In this document: piece by piece, positions 48,661 to 56,444 of the stretch
How the letters are laid out: each line of letters starts with the position of its first letter
Position numbering within the stretch: position 1 is the stretch's first letter
Source of the DNA: a virus
Virus record (IMG/VR): IMGVR_UViG_3300032797_000632
Coordinates: 1 to 64,000 of that record
Length of the DNA stretch: 64,000 bases
Reading direction: 5' to 3' (one strand)
Position numbers and translations under genes: made by a program
Notes under the pieces: model-generated
Database searches by the model: none
The model's input: only the letters and a program-made list of their open reading frames with translations
Told to the model about the DNA's origin: nothing

Positions 48661-49296
48661 ATGCCCAAATTGACATTCAAGACCGATGATCTGCTCGAGA
48701 TGTTCGGGCTTCCGACCATCGAGCAAATGGAGGATACCGGCGAGCAGATGGTCGATTATGCCTACCAGGAAAAGGACATCGACGAGACGCTCGAGGATTA
48801 CGGGATCGAGGACACGGAGAAAAACCGGGAGTCCGTGCGGATGGCCCTGATCGACGCCATATCGTTGGCCACGAGGGGAAACGCCGTGCAGCAGGTGCTC
48901 CAGACCCTCGGGTCCGTGCTGGACGAGTTCTCGGATTACAAGTACAGCTACGACATCATGGGCGAGAAGGGGTTCGAGGGGATGCAAGGAAAGGCCCGGG
49001 GGATCATTAGCCACAATATCGACTGGGAGAAAACGGTGGTCGAGGTGGCCGACGATTTCGGGCATGTGATCAACGATCTTCTGTCCGGGGAGGGAACGAT
49101 TCCGCCGGGCACCTATGCCGAGGATTACGACGCGAAGCAAATGCAGGGGTCGTTTCATGTTTTGAGCATGTATTGGGATGTCTACGGCGGGAGGATGCCC
49201 GAGGTCGGGGATTTCGACGCCGACATTGATAAGCATTATTTCAAGGAAAGGCTGGAGGAAGAGGGGCTCCTGAAAAAGCCCCGGAGGAGGAGATAA
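48661..49296 (+). CDS. Hypothetical helical protein
   Basis: 211 residues after AAGGAGG. Mostly helical and acidic (MVDYAYQEKDIDETLEDYGI), ending in a basic tip (LLKKPRRRR). Function unknown. Confidence 0.6.
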   Translation: MPKLTFKTDDLLEMFGLPTIEQMEDTGEQMVDYAYQEKDIDETLEDYGIEDTEKNRESVRMALIDAISLATRGNAVQQVLQTLGSVLDEFSDYKYSYDIMGEKGFEGMQGKARGIISHNIDWEKTVVEVADDFGHVINDLLSGEGTIPPGTYAEDYDAKQMQGSFHVLSMYWDVYGGRMPEVGDFDADIDKHYFKERLEEEGLLKKPRRRR

Positions 49297-49298
49297 AC

Positions 49299-49676
49299 AT
49301 GCCCGGCAAAAGACGCCTCGATCTTGGGAGCAGGACATTCGAATCCAGCAGTGTTTTCGACGAGGAGGCCGACGGCCCGATCCCGAGGAAGGAGCAGATG
49401 GCCGAGTGGGTGAAGTATATCATCGAAGAGCAGGCGGACCTGGAGGGAAGCTTGCCTGATGATTGGACGGATTGGGATGTGGAGATATCCGGCGAGGTGG
49501 CCGGCAAGGAGGACGACCCGGACATGGACTGGTCTTGTGAGGCCGAGTTTGAGCTGACCGATCCGGACGGGCATCCCGCCGTGTGGGGCACCATCTGGGT
49601 GCAGGGCCACCACCCCGACCCGAGGAAGATCGATTCGATTGTGGTGCACGAGGTGGGCATATCCGCGGAGGTCTGA
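49299..49676 (+). CDS. Hypothetical acidic protein
   Basis: 125 residues. The N-terminus is basic (MPGKRRLDLGSR), the rest acidic and beta-rich (WDVEISGEVAGKEDDPDMDW). It ends one base before the ATG of the UGA-containing gene and holds that gene's ribosome-binding site. Function unknown. Confidence 0.6.
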   Translation: MPGKRRLDLGSRTFESSSVFDEEADGPIPRKEQMAEWVKYIIEEQADLEGSLPDDWTDWDVEISGEVAGKEDDPDMDWSCEAEFELTDPDGHPAVWGTIWVQGHHPDPRKIDSIVVHEVGISAEV

Positions 49677-49677
49677 C

Positions 49678-50436
49678 ATGGAGCGAGAGGCATACATCAG
49701 CAAGGAAAAAGGCAAGTGGTGAGTTCGTAGCGAGAAAAACCCCTCCTGGTCAGGAGGCTGCTACGACACCAAGCCAGAGGCCGAGGACAGGTTGGCACAG
49801 GTAGAAAGGATCAAGCACATGAAAGGCGGTGCCATGAACAAGGAAGGCGGGTTGCCGAAAACGGAAGAGGAGCTGAAGAATTATTATTGCCCGGAGTGCG
49901 GGCAGAACCCCGACAACCCGGAGCAGATCGTCTACGAGCCGAACCCGCATTATTTCTCCCCCTATGTTTGCACCGACTGCGGAAAGAGCGTGATCCCCGT
50001 CAGCAAGGACACGGGGAAGCAAATAAGCATTGAGGAATGGAAAAAGGAGCGCGAACTCCTGAAAGGAGGATCGATGGGAAAAGGCGTGATATCTGACGGC
50101 ATCAAAAAGATCGAGGACATCTTGGCCGCCAAGGAGGAGCCCGAGGAGAAGGCGGAGGGCGGGGAGGCTGAGGGTGGCGAGGAAGAGGAGCTTGTCCTCG
50201 AAACCGAGGAGGATGTGGCGGAGCTCTACGAGGAGGCCAAGGAAAAGGCCATTGAGCTTCTCGACGCCGTCATCGAGGCCACCATCGAGGAGGAGGGAAA
50301 TCCTCCCAAGTGGGTCAAGAACCCGGCGATCTGGGAGAAGGCCAAGGAGGCGGTGGAGCCGTACAGGGATAAGTATGATGAGCCCTACGCTGTTATCTCT
50401 TGGCTCTACCAAAGGCTCGGCGGAAAAATTAAGTAA
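49678..50436 (+). CDS. Candidate selenoprotein: conserved-looking domain interrupted by in-frame UGA
   Basis: ATG 49678 lies seven bases after GCGGAGG. Fourteen codons later the frame meets TGA (49720-49722) and continues open to 50436. The sequence across it, KEKGKW-UGA-VRSEKNPSW then GGCYDTKPEAEDRLAQVERI, is a domain I know from phage proteins, where Cys usually fills this place. A hairpin follows 19 bases later. Further on come a zinc ribbon (YYCPECGQ; VCTDCGK), an in-frame SD-ATG at 50062-50076, and NPPKWVKNPAIWEKAKEAVE. If UGA stops translation, only the part from about 49834 or 50074 would be made. Confidence 0.6.
49742..49757 (+). promoter_or_regulatory. Hairpin downstream of in-frame UGA, SECIS-like
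   Basis: CCTCCT-GGTC-AGGAGG is a perfect six-pair stem with a four-base loop starting with GG. The loop begins 26 bases after the UGA. As I recall, bacterial SECIS elements have a G in the first two loop positions and lie 16-37 bases from the UGA, so it fits. Confidence 0.5.
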
Positions 50437-50489
50437 ATCCATTGGGTTGGGGGAGAAAACTGCTTCGGCATAACCGAAAGGAGCCGATC

Positions 50490-50846
50490 ATGGGCGTGGC
50501 ATTGAAGGCGGGAATCGTCAGGCGGGCCCTGCGCACCGGCATGAGGCGGGTGGCCGGATACACGCACTACTGGAGCTATCCGCAGGGAAGCGAGTTCGGG
50601 GGCAGGCGAAACGCCCGGGGCGAAGGCGTCGTGGGAGTTGGGGCATGGAACGATTTGCTTGGCGGAATTCACGACATTGACGTCAAAATCGATACCGCCA
50701 TATCGGCCATCGGAACCGTGGGGCTTGGATTATACAATGCGGATCAAGTGCTCAAGGCCATAAAGCCCGCCCTCAAGGAGGCTTCCGAAAAGCTGGCGGA
50801 GGTGAATAAAATCGCTAGGGATATAGCGGAGACCTACTACAGGTAA
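50490..50846 (+). CDS. Hypothetical protein
   Basis: 118 residues from ATG 50490 after AAAGGAG; the frame upstream to 50442 is an extension. The N-terminus is basic (IVRRALRTGMRRVAGYTHYW), then a helical half (DQVLKAIKPALKEASEKLAE). Function unknown. Confidence 0.6.
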   Translation: MGVALKAGIVRRALRTGMRRVAGYTHYWSYPQGSEFGGRRNARGEGVVGVGAWNDLLGGIHDIDVKIDTAISAIGTVGLGLYNADQVLKAIKPALKEASEKLAEVNKIARDIAETYYR

Positions 50847-50852
50847 TGCCCA

Positions 50853-51617
50853 ATGAGACGCAGGTCGTACTATCTCGGGATTGACCGGGCGACGCCAGTC
50901 GAGAACACCGAGGAGTCCTTCGATATGTATCAGTGGGACCAGACGGTGATGGACGAGCCCCATCCGCCGGCCCGGGTGGAGCAGTACCCGCCCCGGTGGA
51001 GCCTCGATATCCAGCGCCGGGAGCGGTGGCGGGAGAGGATGTACCGCCCGTTTCGCACGGACAAGTCCCGCACGCCGGCCTTCATAAAGAGGAGGCGGGA
51101 GACAAACCCGCGGGTGGAGATCGGAATGCAGGCGGGCATCATCCGCCTCATCTTGGCCGGGTATTTCGATATCGACCCCGAGAAAATCCACACTCTTTAC
51201 CACTCCACCCCTTCCACGAATGTGGAAAGCATCATGTCCCGTGGGCTGGTCCCCGGCCCTCCCCATAAGGGGGAAGATCCGGCGAAGCCGTGGCTCAAAA
51301 ATGTCGTGTGGATGGCCGACAGTCCGGAGGCGGCCAAGCACCACGGGCTCAGGCAGATGGAAAAGAAGGATGTGGCCGGGGGGCTGACGGTGCTCGAGAT
51401 CCAGTTCGACCCCAAGAAGATCAACCTTTACAAGGCACTGGCCCCCGGGTTTTTCACGACGGACGAGGCAATTCCCCCGGAATGGATCAGGGTGGTGGAG
51501 ACGGTCAAGAGGGCGGAGACGGGGGCGGATATGCATCCTTTGTTGGCGGAGAATCTCCGCAGGGCCCGGGAGGCAGTTGGAAGATTGGCGGAAAGATACA
51601 GGAAGGGATCCTCTTGA
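50853..51617 (+). CDS. ADP-ribosyltransferase-like (ART fold) protein in the structural region
   Basis: 254 residues. The N-terminal 110 are Arg-rich (IQRRERWRERMYRPFRTDKS). From about residue 112 the ART order appears: TLYHSTPSTNVESIMSRGL, VVWMADSPEAAKHHG, VLEIQFDPKKINLYKALAPG and DEAIPPEWIRVVE. KptA-like RNA phosphotransferases and toxin-type ARTs share this pattern. It could be carried in the virion and modify a host protein or RNA; that is inference. Confidence 0.65.
   Translation: MRRRSYYLGIDRATPVENTEESFDMYQWDQTVMDEPHPPARVEQYPPRWSLDIQRRERWRERMYRPFRTDKSRTPAFIKRRRETNPRVEIGMQAGIIRLILAGYFDIDPEKIHTLYHSTPSTNVESIMSRGLVPGPPHKGEDPAKPWLKNVVWMADSPEAAKHHGLRQMEKKDVAGGLTVLEIQFDPKKINLYKALAPGFFTTDEAIPPEWIRVVETVKRAETGADMHPLLAENLRRAREAVGRLAERYRKGSS
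51212..51227. repeat. Palindrome TTCCAC-GAAT-GTGGAA inside the ART-like gene
   Basis: Perfect six-base arms encoding STNVE, just after the LYHSTP motif. Confidence 0.6.
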
Positions 51618-51647
51618 CGATGAAGTTAGGCAATGAATAGATTTCCA

Positions 51648-52712
51648 TTACATTACCCTTTGAATGCTCGGGGACTCCAGGCTCCCGAGGGTCGGCAGGG
51701 TGCGGGCGAGGATGTTCCGCGCTCCGACGGTGTCGGCGTCGTTTGCGTGGCCGCAGGCGACGCACAGAAAGTCCTCTCCCCTGCGATTCAGCATGTCAGT
51801 CGTGCCACAGACGGGGCATTGCCGGGAGGTGTTGGCCGGATCCACGGCCACGGGCAGAACACGGTTCTCCCGGGCTTTGAGCTCGATCCGGTTGAGCACC
51901 CGCCGGTAAACCCACGGCGACATGGCCTTGCGAAATGCTTTATTTCTGTTCGGCTTCTTTCCGGTCTTGAGATGCTTGAGCTTCTCGATGCCTACGGCCC
52001 GGAGCTCGGGCCACGGGAGCTGGTTGACGGTGCGGTTGATGAGGTTGTCCCGCTCCCGGTGGGCCCGGAGTCGGCCCTTGGATCCTGGCCGGCGCCGGCG
52101 GACTCGATCCCTGATGCACTTGAAGTCGGTGCCGTAGTGGTGGCCATCGGAGTCGGAGATCAGCTTATTGACGCCGAGGTCGAGGCCGAGGATCCGGCCC
52201 TCGGTCTTGGGGGCTTGGTCGGGGATGTCGACCCAGAGGATCATCGAGTCTTCGGAGAGAGAGCATCCCTGAATGATCCTCGCCCCGGGCTGGGCCAGCC
52301 ACTTGTTGAGCACGGCGGTTTTCCGGGTGGGGATGGTGATCCGATGGCCTTGATTCAAAACCGAGAGTTTGATGATCAGATCAAAGGACTCCTCGCCCTC
52401 CTCGACGGCGACGAACTTGGCGTCGAGGGTGGCGTTGCCGTCGAACACCGGGCGGGAGGGGGGTTTGCCGAGTTCCCGGGCGGACCGTTGGGTGGCGATG
52501 ACGATTTCGATGGCTTGCTTGAGTGCGGTGCTTTTGTACCGAGCGGAGAGGCGGGAGTGCTCGAGGATTTGGTATGGGGGGATTCCGGGTTCGTCCCACA
52601 AGTTTTTGATGTAGAAGTTGACGGCGACCCGGTAGGATTCGAGGAGTGCATTAATGGCCCGTCGTTTCCGGGCGGTAGCGAATTTGAGGGTGATTTTGCA
52701 GGCCCGCTTCAT
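51648..52712 (-). CDS. tnpB: TnpB RNA-guided nuclease (IS200/IS605-type)
   Basis: 354 residues, complete. RuvC I is LGLDLGVNK (Asp178), RuvC II VGIEKLKHL (Glu243) and RuvC III NDADTVGARNI (Asp327); the zinc ribbon has CPVC and CVAC. All catalytic residues are present. No TnpA is in the window, so the element depends on one elsewhere. It lies in a gap between phage genes and appears not to break any. The guide RNA would read through its 3' end near 51,640. Confidence 0.9.
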   Translation of the reverse strand: MKRACKITLKFATARKRRAINALLESYRVAVNFYIKNLWDEPGIPPYQILEHSRLSARYKSTALKQAIEIVIATQRSARELGKPPSRPVFDGNATLDAKFVAVEEGEESFDLIIKLSVLNQGHRITIPTRKTAVLNKWLAQPGARIIQGCSLSEDSMILWVDIPDQAPKTEGRILGLDLGVNKLISDSDGHHYGTDFKCIRDRVRRRRPGSKGRLRAHRERDNLINRTVNQLPWPELRAVGIEKLKHLKTGKKPNRNKAFRKAMSPWVYRRVLNRIELKARENRVLPVAVDPANTSRQCPVCGTTDMLNRRGEDFLCVACGHANDADTVGARNILARTLPTLGSLESPSIQRVM

Positions 52713-52759
52713 CGATGGTAATGGTTGATCATGAAAGATATATAGTCAAGAGAAATTAG

Positions 52760-52788
52760 TTGTTGTGTGATGGAAGTTTCAATATAAT
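52760..52788 (+). promoter_or_regulatory. Sigma-70-like promoter downstream of the TnpB element
   Basis: TTGTTG at 52760-52765, a 17-base spacer and TATAAT at 52783-52788. The surrounding 60 bases are AT-rich, in contrast to the genome. It points into the capsid maturation genes and may be carried by the element or predate it. Confidence 0.55.
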
Positions 52789-52829
52789 ACAATGAAGAGC
52801 AAGGGTAGGCATCGGGAGAGGAGGACGAG

Positions 52830-53006
52830 ATGAGCATGTTTAAAACGGGAGAGGCGAAGATCGAGGCGGTTCTTGAGCTCTGCTGCAAATGCGGCAAGAA
52901 CTTCGTCAAGGCCGGCGAAGGGGCGATCTGCCCTGCATGCCTGGCGAAGGCGGAGACGGGCGGGGACCGAGGCGAGGAATGCAAAGGGGCGGGGAAACCC
53001 GAATAA
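52830..53006 (+). CDS. Small zinc-ribbon protein
   Basis: 58 residues from ATG 52830 after GGAGAGGAGGACGAG. ELCCKCGKNF and AICPACLAK give two cysteine pairs. Located 17 bases before the protease gene. Function unknown. Confidence 0.65.
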   Translation: MSMFKTGEAKIEAVLELCCKCGKNFVKAGEGAICPACLAKAETGGDRGEECKGAGKPE

Positions 53007-53022
53007 ATAAGGAGGGATTCGA

Positions 53023-53868
53023 ATGCACTTCATCACGGCCAATGCGAAGGTCACGGCGGCGGGAGTAATGGGCGGGGCCCCGGGGAAGGACATTCTCCGG
53101 AGGTTCGGAGCGAGGAAGGAGCTACTCGATCCGCAGATCTTCTCCGCCGTGGCGGAGAGGTACCGGATATCTAGGAACCCCCAGGACTATGTCTACACCA
53201 TTGCCCGGGCGGTGTCGACGGATGTCCCCAACCACAACGGGGACGCATTCCCCGAGGAGGAGCTGCTGAGCCTGAACCCGCACGCTGGGGTCATGGTCTA
53301 CCAGACCTTCATCAACGACCCTCTGCACATCGAGCATCTGAGCGACGATCCGACCACCGCCCTCGGGTTCATCCTCGACTCCCACTACAACACCGAGGCC
53401 CAGCACGACAAGTTCGTCGAGACCCTTGTGCTGGTGGACAAAAAGAAAAACGTCGCCCTGGCGTCGGAGATCGCCTCCGGGCGGAGGGATTCCTTCTCCA
53501 TGGGGTGCCTCTGCGAGATCGAGGTGTGCTCCTACTGCAATAAGGCGTCGAGGTCGGACGACGAGTTCTGCGACCACATGATGCACATGCGGATGCAGAG
53601 AATCGCCGGCCAGCTGGTCTACGGGAAATGCTACGGGGTCACATTCACCGAGCTATCATCGGTGGCCCAGCCGGCGGACGCCAAGGCCCGACAGAGGTTC
53701 CTGCTGGCGGCCTCGAGCCGGCGGAAGGCCGAGTCAGTACCCCTCATAGCGAGGATCGGGTTCTCCGGGGACAAGGCCCGGGAGGTTGCCCGCTATCTCG
53801 AGGCCCGCATGGGGGAGTTGCCCCCGGCGATGGTCGAGTTGGGCGAGAAGCTTTTCGGGGAGGTTTGA
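53023..53868 (+). CDS. Prohead maturation protease
   Basis: 281 residues. ARAVSTDVPNHNGDAFPEEE, then IEHLSDDPTTALGFILDSHY and RRDSFSMGCLCEIEVCSYCN, fit large-phage prohead proteases with a His (EHL) and Ser (SFSMG) pair as in the HK97/T4 gp21 type. A cysteine cluster (CSYCNKA, EFCDHMMHM) is a zinc-like insertion. It cleaves scaffold and capsid proteins during maturation. Position three genes before the capsid proteins supports this. Confidence 0.75.
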   Translation: MHFITANAKVTAAGVMGGAPGKDILRRFGARKELLDPQIFSAVAERYRISRNPQDYVYTIARAVSTDVPNHNGDAFPEEELLSLNPHAGVMVYQTFINDPLHIEHLSDDPTTALGFILDSHYNTEAQHDKFVETLVLVDKKKNVALASEIASGRRDSFSMGCLCEIEVCSYCNKASRSDDEFCDHMMHMRMQRIAGQLVYGKCYGVTFTELSSVAQPADAKARQRFLLAASSRRKAESVPLIARIGFSGDKAREVARYLEARMGELPPAMVELGEKLFGEV

Positions 53869-54078
53869 TTGGATCCGGTCAAGCTCCAGGCGGTGTACGC
53901 ATTCATCGAGGAGGTCCTCGCTGAGAACTTCTACGGGAAGATAGTGCTTAACTGCCAGGGCGGGGTGGTGAGTACGGTGCAGGTGGAGAACACGGTCAGG
54001 GTTTCGGATCTGGTGGACGCCATGGGCGAGGCCGGCGAGCCTGGGGAGATTGCGGAGGAGGAGGTACCGGAGGAATGA
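53869..54078 (+). CDS. Small protein after the protease
   Basis: 69 residues from TTG 53869, directly after the protease stop. Beta strand pair (GKIVLNCQGGVVSTVQVENT), then an acidic tail (EIAEEEVPEE). Function unknown. Confidence 0.55.
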   Translation: MDPVKLQAVYAFIEEVLAENFYGKIVLNCQGGVVSTVQVENTVRVSDLVDAMGEAGEPGEIAEEEVPEE

Positions 54079-54086
54079 CCCGGGTA

Positions 54087-54115
54087 TTGACAAGGGGTTT
54101 CTGCTGGTGTATTTT
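54087..54115 (+). promoter_or_regulatory. Sigma-70 promoter for the capsid operon
   Basis: Perfect TTGACA at 54087-54092, a 17-base spacer and TATTTT at 54110-54115. It precedes a leader of about 170 bases that ends in a terminator immediately before the next gene. Confidence 0.7.
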
Positions 54116-54265
54116 GGAAGCAATTGAGCATGAAAAGGCGATGAATCGTTAGAGAAACGGAACCGAGTATGTAGGCAAGGGCGAGACGAGGAAAATCGGA
54201 GGGCCAATCATGGCGACGGGGACAACCCGAGCCCGGCCCGCAAACCGAGACATCGGACGAGGAGG

Positions 54266-54298
54266 AAGGCTCCAGCCGAAAAGGCAGGAGCCTTTTTT
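54266..54298 (+). terminator. Rho-independent terminator at the end of a leader
   Basis: AAGGCTCC pairs with GGAGCCTT, an inner GCC-GAAAA-GGC extends the stem, and six T follow at 54293-54298. It stands only three bases before ATG 54302, so it would block the capsid genes unless bypassed. The leader holds no convincing gene. Confidence 0.85.
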
Positions 54299-54301
54299 AT
54301 T

Positions 54302-54727
54302 ATGGGAAAAATCGAGCTGGAAAGAATGGTCGGAAGGTTCCTGCGGAGGGCCCAGCCCCCCGAGGGCGAGCCCGAGGAGAAGATAGAGGAAGTGGAGGAG
54401 AAGATCGATGAGCATGAGGAAAAGCTGAACGAGCAAGAGGAGAAGATGGATGATTTGGCCGACGAGGTGCCCGGATCGGCCCCGGCGGGTTCGCCGGAGC
54501 AGGACGAGAACCTGTTTCAGGAGGTGAGGGATCTCAGGAGGAAGCTCGAGGAATTGCTCGAGACCTCGGTCGGGACGCAGGAGACGATCACGAACATGAT
54601 GGACCTGATTGTCGAGACCAACCCCAACCTGATGGACAGGCGGATCGAAAAGATGAAGGACCGAGTCAGGCCAGACACCACGATTACCGAACAAGAGTTC
54701 GGGATCATGAGCCCAGGTTACTACTAA
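54302..54727 (+). CDS. Coiled-coil protein, possibly scaffold
   Basis: 141 residues with a highly charged coiled coil (EEKIEEVEEKIDEHEEKLNE) and a helical C-terminal half. Position just before capsid genes suits a scaffolding or core protein. The ATG has a poor ribosome-binding site because the terminator occupies the space, so translation may require another mRNA form. Confidence 0.6.
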   Translation: MGKIELERMVGRFLRRAQPPEGEPEEKIEEVEEKIDEHEEKLNEQEEKMDDLADEVPGSAPAGSPEQDENLFQEVRDLRRKLEELLETSVGTQETITNMMDLIVETNPNLMDRRIEKMKDRVRPDTTITEQEFGIMSPGYY

Positions 54728-54746
54728 ACGGAGAAGGAGGTCGACT

Positions 54747-55664
54747 GTGGCCAGAAACGCAAATGTACTGAGGGCCTTGAGGAATCGCAGGATTTCCAAG
54801 AGGCAAATTTCCGCCCAACCGGCGGAAGAGGCCCCCAAGACCCTGTCCGAGCAGGTGAAGCTCGAAGAGGTCAAGGACCAGATGGAGACCGTCAAGCCTC
54901 CGCAGCCGGAAATCACCACCGAGAAGCAGCTTCAGAAGGTCACCGAGGAGACGAAGGAAAAGCTCCCCGAGACCATGAAGCCCGAGGAGCTCTCCGCCCG
55001 GGTCGAGGGCGAGGATGTGGTGATTCTCCACCAGCGGAAGCCGGCGTTCGTCATCCCGTCCGCGGGCCTCAAAAAGCTCCAGAAGGAGGTCAAGGGGAGC
55101 AGGGGACTGCAGAGCCGCATCCTCAAGGAGGTTTTGAGTGACGGACTGGCGGCGGTCCTCAAGAGGTACGGTGCCAAGAAGGTAGGCGAGGAGAAGGCGA
55201 AGGGCATGGAGACGCAGGAGGCTTATGCGGCCATCCGTTCCCATCTGAAACGCTGTCTCCAGCTGGCCTTTACGGCGATGGGCAAGAACATCATGGACAA
55301 CCCCATCAAGCACGAGTTCCACGAGGCGCTCGAGGCTGCGGGTATCGAGGACCCGGTCCCGGTGATCGAGTCCGCATACTCCCGGTCCATCGGGCCGGCG
55401 CTCGAGGCGGCCTTCGCCAAGGCCGATGAGTACTCTAGGCTGACCGACGAAGGGTTCGTGGAGGTGGAGGCCGAGATCGAGAAGGCGGGCACGATCACGC
55501 CCCGGGCCGAGAGCAAGGAAAGTGCGGAAGCCGAGACGATGAAGAGGAGGGCAAGCCTCGGATCGCTCACCCCGATGGGGCTGGGCTCCGGGGACCCGGT
55601 GGACGAGCGGAGAGCCAAATACAGGGACATCATTCCGAGGATCGGGGTGTTCCGGAGCATGTAG
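54747..55664 (+). CDS. Capsid-region protein, possibly prohead core or scaffold
   Basis: 305 residues from GTG 54747 after GAAGGAGG. The N-terminus is basic (MARNANVLRALRNRRISKRQ), followed by a Glu/Lys/Pro-rich helical section and a mixed C-terminal half (RRAKYRDIIPRIGVFRSM at the end). Scaffold-like composition, but no family signature. Confidence 0.55.
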   Translation: MARNANVLRALRNRRISKRQISAQPAEEAPKTLSEQVKLEEVKDQMETVKPPQPEITTEKQLQKVTEETKEKLPETMKPEELSARVEGEDVVILHQRKPAFVIPSAGLKKLQKEVKGSRGLQSRILKEVLSDGLAAVLKRYGAKKVGEEKAKGMETQEAYAAIRSHLKRCLQLAFTAMGKNIMDNPIKHEFHEALEAAGIEDPVPVIESAYSRSIGPALEAAFAKADEYSRLTDEGFVEVEAEIEKAGTITPRAESKESAEAETMKRRASLGSLTPMGLGSGDPVDERRAKYRDIIPRIGVFRSM

Positions 55665-55703
55665 GCCCGTAAAAGAAGAAGAAAGGAATAAGGAGGAAAG
55701 ACC

Positions 55704-56405
55704 ATGTTAGATAAAAATCGTTGCACCGTGAACAACAGGTTCTCCTATGTGGTGGACCCGGGCATCCAGTTCGAGGCCGGCCAGGTCGGCAAGCTCGTTC
55801 TCGGTGCCGACGGGCAGCCCACCATCGAGCTCTGCAACAGCGGGGAGCTTCCCCACGGGATCCTGTGGAACGACAAGGCGCTGGGGATGACGATGACCGT
55901 GAACGAGGAAGAGGTGACCTTCAATGTGGTGACCAAGAGCCTGAAACACAACAACCTGGTGGCCAGTCAGGAGCGGGTGACCAACACCGCCAGGACCATC
56001 ACCTATGTCAAGGGTGTGGACTACAACCTTGACGAGTCCGCCGGCCAGATTTCGAGGATTCCGGGCATGGGCATCGCTGCCAGCCAGAAGGTCCTCGTGA
56101 CCTACCGGTTCCAGATCCTGGCCAAGGACCTGTACATCTACGGGCAGGGCCAGAATTTCATCAACGACTCCACCCTGGGCTCCGGCAAAATCGCCGTGGC
56201 AGAGGATTTTGCCATCATCTACTCCTACATCTACGACACCCAGGTCCCCTACGCCATCGGGGACCCCCTGAGGGTCAAGGACGGCGGAATCATCACCTCC
56301 GACCCCTACGAGGTCGGACCGGTGATCGGCAAGGTCATCAAGCCCCCGATGGCCGGCGATCCGGCGCTCGGGTTCGAGACGAGAATAGTGCTGCCGAACG
56401 ATTAG
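55704..56405 (+). CDS. Probable capsid decoration or minor head protein
   Basis: 233 residues after AAGGAGG. Beta-rich (EAGQVGKLVLGADGQPTIEL; QISRIPGMGIAASQKVLVTY). It stands directly before the major capsid gene, the place where head-stabilising proteins are usually encoded. No specific family is recognised. Confidence 0.65.
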   Translation: MLDKNRCTVNNRFSYVVDPGIQFEAGQVGKLVLGADGQPTIELCNSGELPHGILWNDKALGMTMTVNEEEVTFNVVTKSLKHNNLVASQERVTNTARTITYVKGVDYNLDESAGQISRIPGMGIAASQKVLVTYRFQILAKDLYIYGQGQNFINDSTLGSGKIAVAEDFAIIYSYIYDTQVPYAIGDPLRVKDGGIITSDPYEVGPVIGKVIKPPMAGDPALGFETRIVLPND

Positions 56406-56444
56406 TATCGGTTTCGGCCAACCAACGAAACGGAGGTGTGAACA

